A DNA stretch of 64,000 bases from JBLUOA01 sp048060095 (GTDB lineage: Bacteria; Pseudomonadota; Alphaproteobacteria; Rhodobacterales; Rhodobacteraceae): positions 1 through 64,000 of the forward strand of contig NZ_JBLUOA010000004.1 in the NCBI RefSeq assembly GCF_048060095.1. The letters run 5' to 3'. Each line of letters begins with the position of its first letter. Positions within the stretch are counted from its first letter, which is position 1. Below the pieces are notes generated by a model. The model saw only the letters and a program-made list of their open reading frames with translations, searched no databases and was not told where the DNA came from. Made by a program: the position numbers and the translations under genes. Shown one piece after another: positions 1 through 8,346 of the stretch.

Positions 1-75
1 CGCAATAACATCCTCAACAGCATCCTGCCACTCGCGCGACTCAATCGGATCAATGTCTTGGGTGGCGTCGGTCAT
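1..75 (-). CDS. aceE: Pyruvate dehydrogenase E1 component, homodimeric type (5' fragment)
   Basis: Only the first 25 codons lie in the window; the gene runs off the left edge. The N-terminus contains DIDPIESREWQDAVEDVI, which closely matches the start of the homodimeric pyruvate dehydrogenase E1 (E. coli AceE has DVDPIETRDWLQAIESVI). A strong ribosome binding site (GGAGGAA) precedes the ATG. It starts 33 bp after phaB on the same strand, so it is probably the distal gene of the propionate/PHA run. The enzyme decarboxylates pyruvate with thiamine diphosphate and feeds acetyl-CoA production. Identification rests on a short fragment but the match is characteristic. Confidence 0.8.
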   Translation of the reverse strand, partial: MTDATQDIDPIESREWQDAVEDVIA

Positions 76-108
76 GGGTATTCCTCCGAATGGTTGGCGG
101 ATGACGTG

Positions 109-834
109 TCAGCCGAAGAACTGCGCGCCGTTTGCGCTGATGGTCGAGCCGTTGATGAACCCTGCGTCGTCCGAGGCCAAAAAAGCTACGCAGCGGGCAA
201 TCTCTTCGGGCTCACCAAGCCGACCGGCCGGGATCTGCGGAATGATCGCCTCGTTCAGAACCGTCTCGGGAATGGCCTTGACCATTTCGGTGGCAATGTA
301 GCCCGGGCAGACAGCGTTGGCGGTGATGCCTGCACGCGCACCTTCCTGTGCCAGAGAGCGGACGATGCCGATGTCGCCTGCTTTGGTGGCGGCATAGTTA
401 ACCTGCGCGAACTGGCCTTTCTGGCCATTGACCGAACTGATCACGATTACGCGGCCAAACTTGCGTTCGCGCATACCGGACCAGACCGGATGCACCGTGT
501 TGAACACACCGGTCAGGTTCGTATCGATCACCTGTTGCCACTGTTCCGGGGTCATCTTGTGGAACGGCGCGTCGCGAGTGATGCCCGCATTAGCGACAAC
601 AACGTCGATCGGGCCGACCTCTTCTTCAACCTTGGCGATACCGGCGGCACTTTCTTCGTAGTTGCCGACGTTCCATTTGTAGGTCTTGATACCGGTTTCT
701 GCGGTGAATTTCCCGGCGGCTTCGTCATTGCCGGCGTAGGTGGCGGCGACATTGTAACCCTCGGCCTTGAGAGCCTTGGAAATCGCTTCGCCGATACCGC
801 GGCTGCCGCCGGTGACCAGTGCTGTTCGCGTCAT
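109..834 (-). CDS. phaB: Acetoacetyl-CoA reductase (NADPH), SDR family
   Basis: This 241-residue short-chain dehydrogenase has the N-terminal cofactor motif TGGSRGIG, the NAG motif (VVVANAGIT), the catalytic serine region VISSVNG and the YAATK active-site motif. It reduces acetoacetyl-CoA to (R)-3-hydroxybutyryl-CoA, the monomer for PHA synthase. The start is the ATG at 834, preceded by GGAGGAGA at good spacing; a longer frame to 912 lacks family similarity and overlaps phaC. phaC lies 40 bp upstream and aceE 33 bp downstream on the same strand. Close SDR relatives such as FabG share these motifs, but the phaC neighbour decides for PhaB. Confidence 0.93.
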   Translation of the reverse strand: MTRTALVTGGSRGIGEAISKALKAEGYNVAATYAGNDEAAGKFTAETGIKTYKWNVGNYEESAAGIAKVEEEVGPIDVVVANAGITRDAPFHKMTPEQWQQVIDTNLTGVFNTVHPVWSGMRERKFGRVIVISSVNGQKGQFAQVNYAATKAGDIGIVRSLAQEGARAGITANAVCPGYIATEMVKAIPETVLNEAIIPQIPAGRLGEPEEIARCVAFLASDDAGFINGSTISANGAQFFG

Positions 835-874
835 GGTAATCTCCTCCATTGATAGTTTGCGTCTTGCCGCGTGT

Positions 875-2641
875 TCACTTTGCCAGGACGTAAGACCCCG
901 GCGCATCTTCAATCACGTTGAGCGCACCGTCGCCGGGCACCCGTGCGGGCACCTGTTTGGCGCGATCCTTTGCCTCGATCCAATCCGCCCAGGCGGGCCA
1001 CCAGGACCCTTTGGATGCGGTTGCATTCTCCAGCCATTCGTCGGGGTTTTTGGGGTAGTCCGGGTTTTCCCAATAGCCGTATTTCTCGCGTTCGCCGGGT
1101 GGGTTGATCACCCCGGCAATATGGCCTGAGCCGCCGAGAACGAACTTGATCTCGCCGCTTAGCAGCCCCGTCGTCGGATAAACCGATGTCCAGGGTGCGA
1201 TATGGTCTTCGCGGGTGGCCAGAACGAAACAGGGCGTCTTGATCTTGCCGATGTCGATCTTGGTGCCGTTCAATGTCAGGCCGCCGGGTTTGCGCAGGGC
1301 GTTCTTGAGGTAAACCTCTTCAAGATACCAAAGCAGCATGGCCGCCGGCATGCGGGTGGAGTCCGAATTCCAGTAGAGCAGGTCGAACGCGGGGGGCTTG
1401 TTGCCCATCAGGTAATTCATCACATGGAACGACCAGATCAGATCGTTTTCGCGGATCATTGAGAACATGTCCCGCATGTGGTGGTCTTCGAGGTGACCTT
1501 TCTTGGCCATATGTTCGCGTAACGCCGTCAACCGGTCATGGTCGATGAAGACGCCGATTTCGCCGACGTCGGTGAAATCCACCATCGTGGCCAGCGTCGT
1601 GGCCGACGCGATCCGAGTGTCTTTCTTGGCGGCCAGATAGGCGAGCGTGGCCGTGACCAAAATGCCGCCGATGCAGAAGCCCAGTATGTTGACCTTCTTC
1701 TCGCCAGTGGCCTGTTCGATTGCATCGAGCGCCGCCAGCGGGCCTTCGTTCATGTAATGCTCAAAGCTTTTCTCGGCATGCTCGGGGCCGGGGTTGACCC
1801 AGCTGATGATGAACACCGTATGACCCCGATCCAGCATGTAACGCACCAAGCTGTTCTTCTCGCGCATGTCCATGATGTAGTATTTGTTGATCCATGCAGG
1901 CACGAACAGGATCGGACGCTTGCGCTGTGTTTTGGTCGTCGGCTCGAACTGGATCAGCTGCATCAGATCGTTCTGATAGACAACCTTGCCCGGAGTGGTG
2001 CCGAGATCACGCCCGACGACAAAGGCGGTTCCGTCGTTGGTGGCAATGTCGAGCCGCCCGTCGCCACGTTCCAGATCATCCAGAAGGTTGTTGAACCCGT
2101 CCAGAAGGCTCTGCCCATCGGTTTCCAGCAATTTCTGCTTGGCCTGCGGGTTGAGTGCCAGAAAATTGCTCGGCGCGAGGGCGCTCAGGATCTGACGGGT
2201 ATAGAATTCGACCTTTAGATGCTCTTTCGATCCCTTGGGAAACCGGTTGAGGACGTCCAGGGTGGCTTCCTCCAGCGCCAAGTGCACATCGCGGCACATC
2301 CGCCCGATGGGATCGGCGTCCCAGGAACCGTCTTTGAAGCGGCGATCTTTGACCTCGGTTCCGGTGCCGGTCAAACCGGCCATCCAGATGTTGGTCATTT
2401 TGCTTATAGCTGCTTGCTGGATCGCCATCAGGTCGGCTGGCTTGGTCATCAGTTCCATGCCGACCTTGGCGTAGGCCGCCATGACAGAGGCCGAATCCAC
2501 CACGGAAAATTCGCCGCCCGTCACCTTGCCCGCAGTCGTAGTGGCCGCGCGAAGGAACAACCCCTGAGCCCTTTGCATAAGGCTCCAGTATTCCACCAGC
2601 CGATCATTCAACGTTTCCGAAAGCGGATCTGGTTGGGACAT
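875..2641 (-). CDS. phaC: Class I polyhydroxyalkanoate synthase
   Basis: At 588 residues it has the usual length of class I PHA synthases, which polymerise (R)-3-hydroxyacyl-CoA into polyester granules. The lipase-like box is GFCIGG with the catalytic cysteine at residue 323. The other triad members are visible in REDHIAPW (aspartate) and GGSGHIAGV (histidine). The N-terminal ~200 residues form the variable PhaC_N domain. The gene lies 93 bp after the thiolase and 40 bp before phaB, giving a thiolase-synthase-reductase order. No phasin (phaP) or phaR regulator is present here. A GGAAC ribosome binding site precedes the ATG. Confidence 0.96.
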   Translation of the reverse strand: MSQPDPLSETLNDRLVEYWSLMQRAQGLFLRAATTTAGKVTGGEFSVVDSASVMAAYAKVGMELMTKPADLMAIQQAAISKMTNIWMAGLTGTGTEVKDRRFKDGSWDADPIGRMCRDVHLALEEATLDVLNRFPKGSKEHLKVEFYTRQILSALAPSNFLALNPQAKQKLLETDGQSLLDGFNNLLDDLERGDGRLDIATNDGTAFVVGRDLGTTPGKVVYQNDLMQLIQFEPTTKTQRKRPILFVPAWINKYYIMDMREKNSLVRYMLDRGHTVFIISWVNPGPEHAEKSFEHYMNEGPLAALDAIEQATGEKKVNILGFCIGGILVTATLAYLAAKKDTRIASATTLATMVDFTDVGEIGVFIDHDRLTALREHMAKKGHLEDHHMRDMFSMIRENDLIWSFHVMNYLMGNKPPAFDLLYWNSDSTRMPAAMLLWYLEEVYLKNALRKPGGLTLNGTKIDIGKIKTPCFVLATREDHIAPWTSVYPTTGLLSGEIKFVLGGSGHIAGVINPPGEREKYGYWENPDYPKNPDEWLENATASKGSWWPAWADWIEAKDRAKQVPARVPGDGALNVIEDAPGSYVLAK

Positions 2642-2734
2642 GGGGCGTTCCTTTCAATTAGGTTGTGCGATTGGTGCGGGCGGCGAAGGTGGCCCGTTGC
2701 CGACCGGGGAGGATCGGCAGCGGGCTGGGGAGGT

Positions 2735-3919
2735 TCAGTTGAGCCGTTCGATCGCCAGCGCAATGCCCTGACCGCCACCGATACACATGGTGACGAGGCC
2801 ATACTTGCCGTCGATCCGGTCAAGCTCGTTCAGCGCTTTGATCGTGATGATCGCGCCGGTGGCGCCAATCGGGTGGCCAAGTGCAATTGCGCCGCCATTG
2901 GGATTGACCTTGCTGGTGTCGAAACCCAGTTCCTTGTTCACGGCGCAGGCTTGTGCTGCGAAGGCCTCGTTCGATTCAATCACGTCGAAATCGCCCGCGT
3001 TCATATCCAGCTTTTTCAGCAGGGTCGTGACCGCCGGAATGGGGCCGATACCCATCACCTCGGGGCGCACACCAGCATGCGCATAGCCCAACAGGCGCGC
3101 GCGCGGTTTCAGACCTGCTTTTTCCGCTGCATCGGCCGACGCCAGAACAACCGCCGCCGCGCCGTCATTCAGGCCCGACGCGTTACCCGCAGTCACGGAG
3201 CCGTCCTTGCGGAAGGCGGGGCGTAGTTTGCCCAGACTTTCCGCGGTCGTCGAAGGTTTGGCATGTTCATCGGTGTCGAACGGCACCATTTCACGGCGGA
3301 CCTTTATCTCAATAGGCAGGATCTGCGATTTGAACCGACCTTCCTCAATGGCCACACCAGCGCGGCGCTGACTTTCAGCGGCAAAGGCGTCCTGATCGTC
3401 GCGTGAGATCTGGTGCTCGTCCGCGACGTTTTCGGCTGTCACGCCCATATGACCACCCCCGAACGGATCGTTCAGAGCGGCGATCATCATGTCGGTCATG
3501 CTGACGTCGCCCATCTTCTGACCAAAACGCGGCGACTGGCTTGAATAGGGGGATCGCGACATACATTCGGCACCACCAGCCAGCGCAAAATCGACGTCGC
3601 CCAGCATGATGTGCTGCGCCGAAGAAACGATGGCCTGCGCACCGGAACCGCATAGGCGGTTCACGGTCAAGGCCGGGGCCTCGGGCGGAATGCCGGCTTC
3701 GACAGCGGCAACCCGGCCAAGATACATATCACGGCCTTCGGTATTGATCACATGGCCGAAAATCGAATGACCGATTTGCTTGGGGTCAACGCCACTGCGC
3801 TTCATCGCTTCATTGGCGACAGCGGCAGCCAGCGTGGTCGGCGCGTGGCTCGCCAGAGAGCCGCCGAACGTCCCGATTGCGGTGCGCACCCCGTCCAGAA
3901 TTACTACGTCTTTTGTCAT
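2735..3919 (-). CDS. Acetyl-CoA C-acetyltransferase (beta-ketothiolase)
   Basis: This 394-residue type II thiolase has its nucleophilic cysteine at residue 90 (NRLCGSG), the GHPIGATG histidine motif and the C-terminal CIGGGQG motif with the second catalytic cysteine. It condenses two acetyl-CoA to acetoacetyl-CoA, or acetyl-CoA with propionyl-CoA to a C5 ketoacyl-CoA. Its place between prpE and phaC fits the PhaA/BktB role. Because propionyl-CoA genes lie directly upstream, a BktB-like enzyme making 3-hydroxyvalerate precursors is possible, but sequence alone does not settle this. AAGGAAAG precedes the start. Confidence 0.92.
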   Translation of the reverse strand: MTKDVVILDGVRTAIGTFGGSLASHAPTTLAAAVANEAMKRSGVDPKQIGHSIFGHVINTEGRDMYLGRVAAVEAGIPPEAPALTVNRLCGSGAQAIVSSAQHIMLGDVDFALAGGAECMSRSPYSSQSPRFGQKMGDVSMTDMMIAALNDPFGGGHMGVTAENVADEHQISRDDQDAFAAESQRRAGVAIEEGRFKSQILPIEIKVRREMVPFDTDEHAKPSTTAESLGKLRPAFRKDGSVTAGNASGLNDGAAAVVLASADAAEKAGLKPRARLLGYAHAGVRPEVMGIGPIPAVTTLLKKLDMNAGDFDVIESNEAFAAQACAVNKELGFDTSKVNPNGGAIALGHPIGATGAIITIKALNELDRIDGKYGLVTMCIGGGQGIALAIERLN

Positions 3920-3947
3920 GGTCTTTCCTTTCTTGATTCAATGTTTC

Positions 3948-5843
3948 TCAGGGTGCCGGAGTGCCCAGCCCGGAAATCCTGCCCGAAATTTCATCCAGAA
4001 CTGTGGGATCGTCGATTGTTGCTGGCATTTTCCAGTCGGTGCCGTCAGCGATCGAAACCATCGTGCCGCGCAGAACTTTCCCCGAACGTGTCTTTGGCAA
4101 TGCGTTGACCACCATGCAGAGTTTGAACGCCGCAACCGGGCCAATTTCCTGCCGGATCAGCTTGACGCATTCTTTCTCAATCTCTTCCGTAGGGCGATCG
4201 CAACCCGCATTCAAGCAAATCAATCCAAGTGGTGCCTGCCCCTTGAGGGCATCACCGATGCCGATCACGGCGCATTCGGCCACGTCAGGATGGTTGGCCA
4301 GAACCTCCTCCATCCCACCGGTAGACAAGCGGTGGCCAGCGACATTAATCACGTCATCCGTGCGCGCCATGATGTAGACGTAGCCATCTTCGTCCATGAT
4401 CCCGGCGTCGCCGGTCTCGTAATAGCCGGGGAAATGATCCAGATAGGATTTGCGGAACCGGTCATCGGCATTCCAGAGTCCGGGCAACGTGCCCGGAGGT
4501 AGCGGCAATTTGACGGCAATCGCCCCAAGCGTTCCGGTCGGCACCGGATGGCCGCCCTCATCCAGGATTTCGATCTTGTAGCCCGGCATCGGAACGGCGG
4601 GTGAACCCGGCTTGATCGGCAGCTGTTCGATCCCCAGCGGATTGGCCGCGATGCCAAACCCGGTTTCGGTTTGCCACCAATGGTCGATCACCGGCTTTTT
4701 CAGATGTTCCTGTGCCCAGTTGATGGTGTCGGGATCAGCCCGCTCGCCGGCCAGGAACAACGCCTGTAATCCGCTCATGTCGTAGCGGTTTACGTGCTTG
4801 GCCTCGGGGTCTTCGCGTTTGATAGCGCGCAAAGCGGTCGGTGCCGTGAAAAGCACCTTGACGTCATGCTCTTCGACCACACGCCAGAAAGTGCCGGGGT
4901 CAGGGGTGCCAACTGGTTTGCCCTCAAACACCAATGTGGTGCACCCCATCAGCAGCGGCGCATAACAGATATAGCTATGGCCGACGACCCAGCCTACATC
5001 TGAAGCCGCCCAGAACACGTCGCCGGGTTTGACGTTGTAGACATTCTTCATCGTCCACAACAACGCCACCATATGCCCGCCATTGTGGCGCACCACGCCC
5101 TTGGGCTGCCCGGTGGTCCCGGAGGTGTAGAGGATATAAAGCGGATCGGCACCACCCACCGGGACGCATTTCACGGGTTTGGCCTTCGCGGTTGCCTCGG
5201 CCCAATCCACATCGCGCCCTTCAATCATCGACGCTTCCGCTTGTGGACGTCCGAGGATGACCGTGAAATCGGGCTTATGCGCCGAAATCTCTATCGCGCC
5301 GTCCAGAAGGGGTTTGTATTCCACGATCCGCCCCGGCTCAATCCCGCAAGATGCGGCGATAACGGCCTTGGGTTTGGCATCTTCGATCCGAACCGCGAGC
5401 TCATGGGCCGCAAAGCCCCCAAAGACCACCGAGTGAATTGCGCCCAGCCGGGCACAGGCCAGCATGGCCACCAGTGCTTCGGGCACCATCGGCATGTAGA
5501 TGACCACGCGGTCCCCCTTGGCGACACCACGTTCGGAAAGAACCCCGGCCAAAGCGGCGACCTTTTCCTGAAGCTCGCTATACGTGATCTTGGTTTTGCT
5601 GTCGGTGACGGGGCTGTCGTGAATGATTGCAACCTGATCGCCACGGCCCGCTTCGACATGTCGGTCGACCGCGTTCCAGCAGGTGTTCGTGCTGGCATCC
5701 GTGAACCACTGGTAAAGTGGTGCATTGCTGTCATCCAGTGCCTTGGTCGGCTTGGTGTACCAGTCGACTTCTTCGGCTGCTTTCAACCAAAACGCCTCGG
5801 GATCGTTTTCCCATTCTGAATATACGTCTTTGTATGAGGTCAT
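3948..5843 (-). CDS. prpE: Propionyl-CoA synthetase (AMP-forming)
   Basis: This 631-residue ANL-superfamily enzyme activates propionate with ATP and CoA to propionyl-CoA. The acetyl-CoA-synthetase-type N-terminus (EWENDPEAFW), the phosphate loop YTSGTTGQPKG and the C-terminal acylatable lysine K589 (TRSGKVLRG) are present. The length fits PrpE better than the ~650-residue acetyl-CoA synthetase, and the propionyl-CoA carboxylase/mutase genes upstream support propionate. The ATG at 5843 has a GGAGC ribosome binding site. A longer frame begins at 5891, but the added residues are unlike the family. The thiolase follows after 28 bp. Confidence 0.93.
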   Translation of the reverse strand: MTSYKDVYSEWENDPEAFWLKAAEEVDWYTKPTKALDDSNAPLYQWFTDASTNTCWNAVDRHVEAGRGDQVAIIHDSPVTDSKTKITYSELQEKVAALAGVLSERGVAKGDRVVIYMPMVPEALVAMLACARLGAIHSVVFGGFAAHELAVRIEDAKPKAVIAASCGIEPGRIVEYKPLLDGAIEISAHKPDFTVILGRPQAEASMIEGRDVDWAEATAKAKPVKCVPVGGADPLYILYTSGTTGQPKGVVRHNGGHMVALLWTMKNVYNVKPGDVFWAASDVGWVVGHSYICYAPLLMGCTTLVFEGKPVGTPDPGTFWRVVEEHDVKVLFTAPTALRAIKREDPEAKHVNRYDMSGLQALFLAGERADPDTINWAQEHLKKPVIDHWWQTETGFGIAANPLGIEQLPIKPGSPAVPMPGYKIEILDEGGHPVPTGTLGAIAVKLPLPPGTLPGLWNADDRFRKSYLDHFPGYYETGDAGIMDEDGYVYIMARTDDVINVAGHRLSTGGMEEVLANHPDVAECAVIGIGDALKGQAPLGLICLNAGCDRPTEEIEKECVKLIRQEIGPVAAFKLCMVVNALPKTRSGKVLRGTMVSIADGTDWKMPATIDDPTVLDEISGRISGLGTPAP

Positions 5844-5896
5844 TAGCTTGCTCCTTCGTTTCCTTCGCCAACGGCATTGCTGCCCAGACATTTTGT

Positions 5897-6157
5897 TCAG
5901 CCGTAGCTGGCCACAGGCGCTCGTGCCAAAGCGGCGATCTTGCCTTTCATCACAGGCTTGGACGCCCGCGCGCCGATGTGGCCCAGCACCAATACTGCTG
6001 TCCCGTTTGAGATCACGGCCACCCTGTTGCCCTTGCCGGTATAGCGAAACGCGTCCGCTGGATTTTCATGGATGTCCATGCAGGCCCGTGCCACGCCGGG
6101 CGAATAGACCAGTGACAGGTCACGCTGGGCTTGCTCGGCGGGTGTTCTTTCGGTCAT
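5897..6157 (-). CDS. Short malic-enzyme N-terminal-domain-like protein, possibly a remnant
   Basis: This 86-residue ORF matches the start of bacterial malic enzymes: AQRDLSLVYSPGVARAC, then GNRVAVISNGTAVLVLGHIG and ASKPVMKGK. Similarity ends there, and a 13-residue unrelated tail leads to a stop. Malic enzymes of this type are usually over 400 residues, so the rest of the catalytic region and the NAD(P)-binding domain are absent. Its ATG overlaps the stop of the mutase gene (ATGA), so it is probably translated by coupling. It could be a decayed gene or a retained small protein with a binding or regulatory role. It is unlikely to be an active malic enzyme. Confidence 0.72.
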   Translation of the reverse strand: MTERTPAEQAQRDLSLVYSPGVARACMDIHENPADAFRYTGKGNRVAVISNGTAVLVLGHIGARASKPVMKGKIAALARAPVASYG

Positions 6158-8298
6158 GCCGCCGCCCCGGCTGTGCGGGCCTCGCGAATCAAGGCCATCA
6201 CGTTGCGGGCGGCATCCGGGATATTGGTGCCAGGGCCAAAGATTGCCTTCACACCTCGGGATTTGAGGAAGTCGTAATCCTGCTGCGGCACCACGCCGCC
6301 ACAGATCACGAGAATATCTTCGGCCCCCTTTGCCCTGAGCGCTTCAATCAGTTGTGGGGCCAGCGTCTTATGACCAGCGGCCTGACTTGAGATGCCGACG
6401 ACATGCACATCGTTGTCGATAGCATCCTGCGCCGCCTCTTCTGGGGTCTGGAATAGCGGACCGACATCCACGTCAAAGCCGATATCGGCAAAGGCGGTGG
6501 CGATCACCTTGGCCCCGCGGTCGTGCCCGTCCTGGCCCATCTTGACGACCATCATGCGCGGGCGGCGGCCTTCTTCGTCGGCAAACGCCTCTACATCGCG
6601 CTGGATCTGGGCAAAGCCCTCGTCACCATCGTAGGCAGAGCTGTAGACGCCAGCCAGTGTCTTGATCTCGGCATGATGACGGCCAAAGACCTTCTCCATC
6701 GCGTCGGAAATCTCGCCGACGGTTGCGCGGGCGCGGGCGGCGTCCACTGCCAGCGCCAGAAGGTTGCCGTTGCCCCGCGCACCCTTCTCAAGCGCCGATA
6801 GCGCCGCATCGCACGCCGCTTGATCGCGGGTCTTGCGAATGCGCTCCAGCCGAGCCACCTGCGCGCGGCGAACTTCCTCGTTGTCGATCATTCGAACTTC
6901 GATATCGTCTTCCTTTTCAAGACGATACTTGTTGACACCGACGATTACCTCATCGCCTTTGTCAACGGCGGCCTGACGCAGCGCGGCTGCCTCTTCAATG
7001 CGCAGCTTGGGCATGCCATTGGCGACTGCCTTGGTCATGCCCCCCATGTCTTCGACTTCTTCGATCAGCTCCCATGCCGCTTCGGCCAGTTCTGCCGTCA
7101 GTTTCTCGACATAGTAGCTGCCCGCCAGCGGATCGACGACATTGGTCACGCCGGTTTCTTCCTGCAGGATCAGTTGAGTATTCCGTGCGATCCGGGCTGA
7201 GAATTCTGTGGGCAGGGCAATCGCCTCGTCCAGCGCGTTGGTGTGTAGGCTTTGGGTGCCGCCAAGGGCCGCCGACATCGCCTCGTATGCTGTGCGGATT
7301 ACGTTGTTATAGGGGTCTTGTTCCTGAAGGCTGACGCCGCTGGTCTGACAATGGGTGCGCAGCATCCGGCTCTGCGGTTTCTGCGGATCGAATTCGTCCA
7401 TGATCCGCGACCACAGCAACCGCGCCGCGCGCAGCTTGGCGGCTTCCATGAAGAAGTTCATGCCGATGGCAAAGAAGAAGCTCAAACGCCCAGCGAACTT
7501 GTCGACGTCCATGCCCCGCGCGATGGCTGCGCGCACATATTCGCGACCGTCCGCGAGTGTGAAGGCAAGCTCTTGCACAAGGTTCGAACCGGCCTCTTGC
7601 ATGTGGTAGCCGCTGATCGAGATCGAGTTGAACCGCGGCATGTTGTCGGAGGTGTATTCGATGATGTCCGAGATGATCCGCATCGACGGTTCCGGCGGGT
7701 AGATATAGGTGTTGCGGACCATGAATTCCTTCAGAATATCGTTCTGAATGGTTCCGGAAAGCTGTGCTTTATCAACGCCTTGCTCTTCACCCGTGACAAT
7801 GAAATTGGCAAGGATCGGGATGACCGCACCATTCATCGTCATGCTGACGGACATCTGGTCGAGCGGGATACCATCGAAGAGGATCTTCATGTCCTCGACG
7901 CTGTCAATCGCCACGCCAGCCTTGCCGACGTCACCCTGAACCCGAGGGTGGTCGCTGTCATAGCCCCGGTGCGTGGCCAAATCGAAGGCGACAGAGCAGC
8001 CCTGTTGCCCCGCCGCGATATTCTTGCGGTAGAACGCGTTTGACTCCTCGGCCGTCGAAAAGCCCGCATATTGCCGGATCGTCCATGGTCGGCCAGCATA
8101 CATCGTGGCGCGCGGCCCGCGCAGAAATGGCGCTTCGCCCGGCATTGAGCCGAGATGCGTCACGTCTTTCAAGTCGTCCTCGGTGTAGACCGGATTGACT
8201 TTGATTCCCTCGGGGGTCTCCCAGATCAGGTCGTCTACTGCCCGCGTCTTGAGTTCTCGCTCAGCAAGCTTTTTCCAGTTTTCAAGTTTGTCAGACAT
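6154..8298 (-). CDS. mcm: Methylmalonyl-CoA mutase, adenosylcobalamin-dependent
   Basis: This single-chain mutase of 714 residues isomerises methylmalonyl-CoA to succinyl-CoA and is the last step of propionyl-CoA assimilation. The N-terminal substrate-binding barrel covers roughly residues 1-560. The C-terminal cobalamin domain has the DxHxxG motif at D590-H592-G595 (QDGHDRG), followed by the GISSQAAGHKT segment that also contacts the cofactor. The ATG at 8298 is preceded by GGAGGAGG; an 8-residue longer frame is less likely. pccA lies 48 bp upstream and the malic-enzyme-like ORF overlaps its stop. A corrinoid adenosyltransferase at 57793 could supply the cofactor. No methylmalonyl-CoA epimerase was seen in the window. 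Confidence 0.96.
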   Translation of the reverse strand: MSDKLENWKKLAERELKTRAVDDLIWETPEGIKVNPVYTEDDLKDVTHLGSMPGEAPFLRGPRATMYAGRPWTIRQYAGFSTAEESNAFYRKNIAAGQQGCSVAFDLATHRGYDSDHPRVQGDVGKAGVAIDSVEDMKILFDGIPLDQMSVSMTMNGAVIPILANFIVTGEEQGVDKAQLSGTIQNDILKEFMVRNTYIYPPEPSMRIISDIIEYTSDNMPRFNSISISGYHMQEAGSNLVQELAFTLADGREYVRAAIARGMDVDKFAGRLSFFFAIGMNFFMEAAKLRAARLLWSRIMDEFDPQKPQSRMLRTHCQTSGVSLQEQDPYNNVIRTAYEAMSAALGGTQSLHTNALDEAIALPTEFSARIARNTQLILQEETGVTNVVDPLAGSYYVEKLTAELAEAAWELIEEVEDMGGMTKAVANGMPKLRIEEAAALRQAAVDKGDEVIVGVNKYRLEKEDDIEVRMIDNEEVRRAQVARLERIRKTRDQAACDAALSALEKGARGNGNLLALAVDAARARATVGEISDAMEKVFGRHHAEIKTLAGVYSSAYDGDEGFAQIQRDVEAFADEEGRRPRMMVVKMGQDGHDRGAKVIATAFADIGFDVDVGPLFQTPEEAAQDAIDNDVHVVGISSQAAGHKTLAPQLIEALRAKGAEDILVICGGVVPQQDYDFLKSRGVKAIFGPGTNIPDAARNVMALIREARTAGAAA

Positions 8299-8346
8299 TG
8301 GTCTTCCTCCTCCAAGGACCAAGCGCGTGCAGGTATCAGTAGGTGT

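Noticed and set aside
2219..3226. 335-codon plus-strand frame across phaC and the thiolase
   Set aside because: Antisense to two conserved enzymes; no motif.
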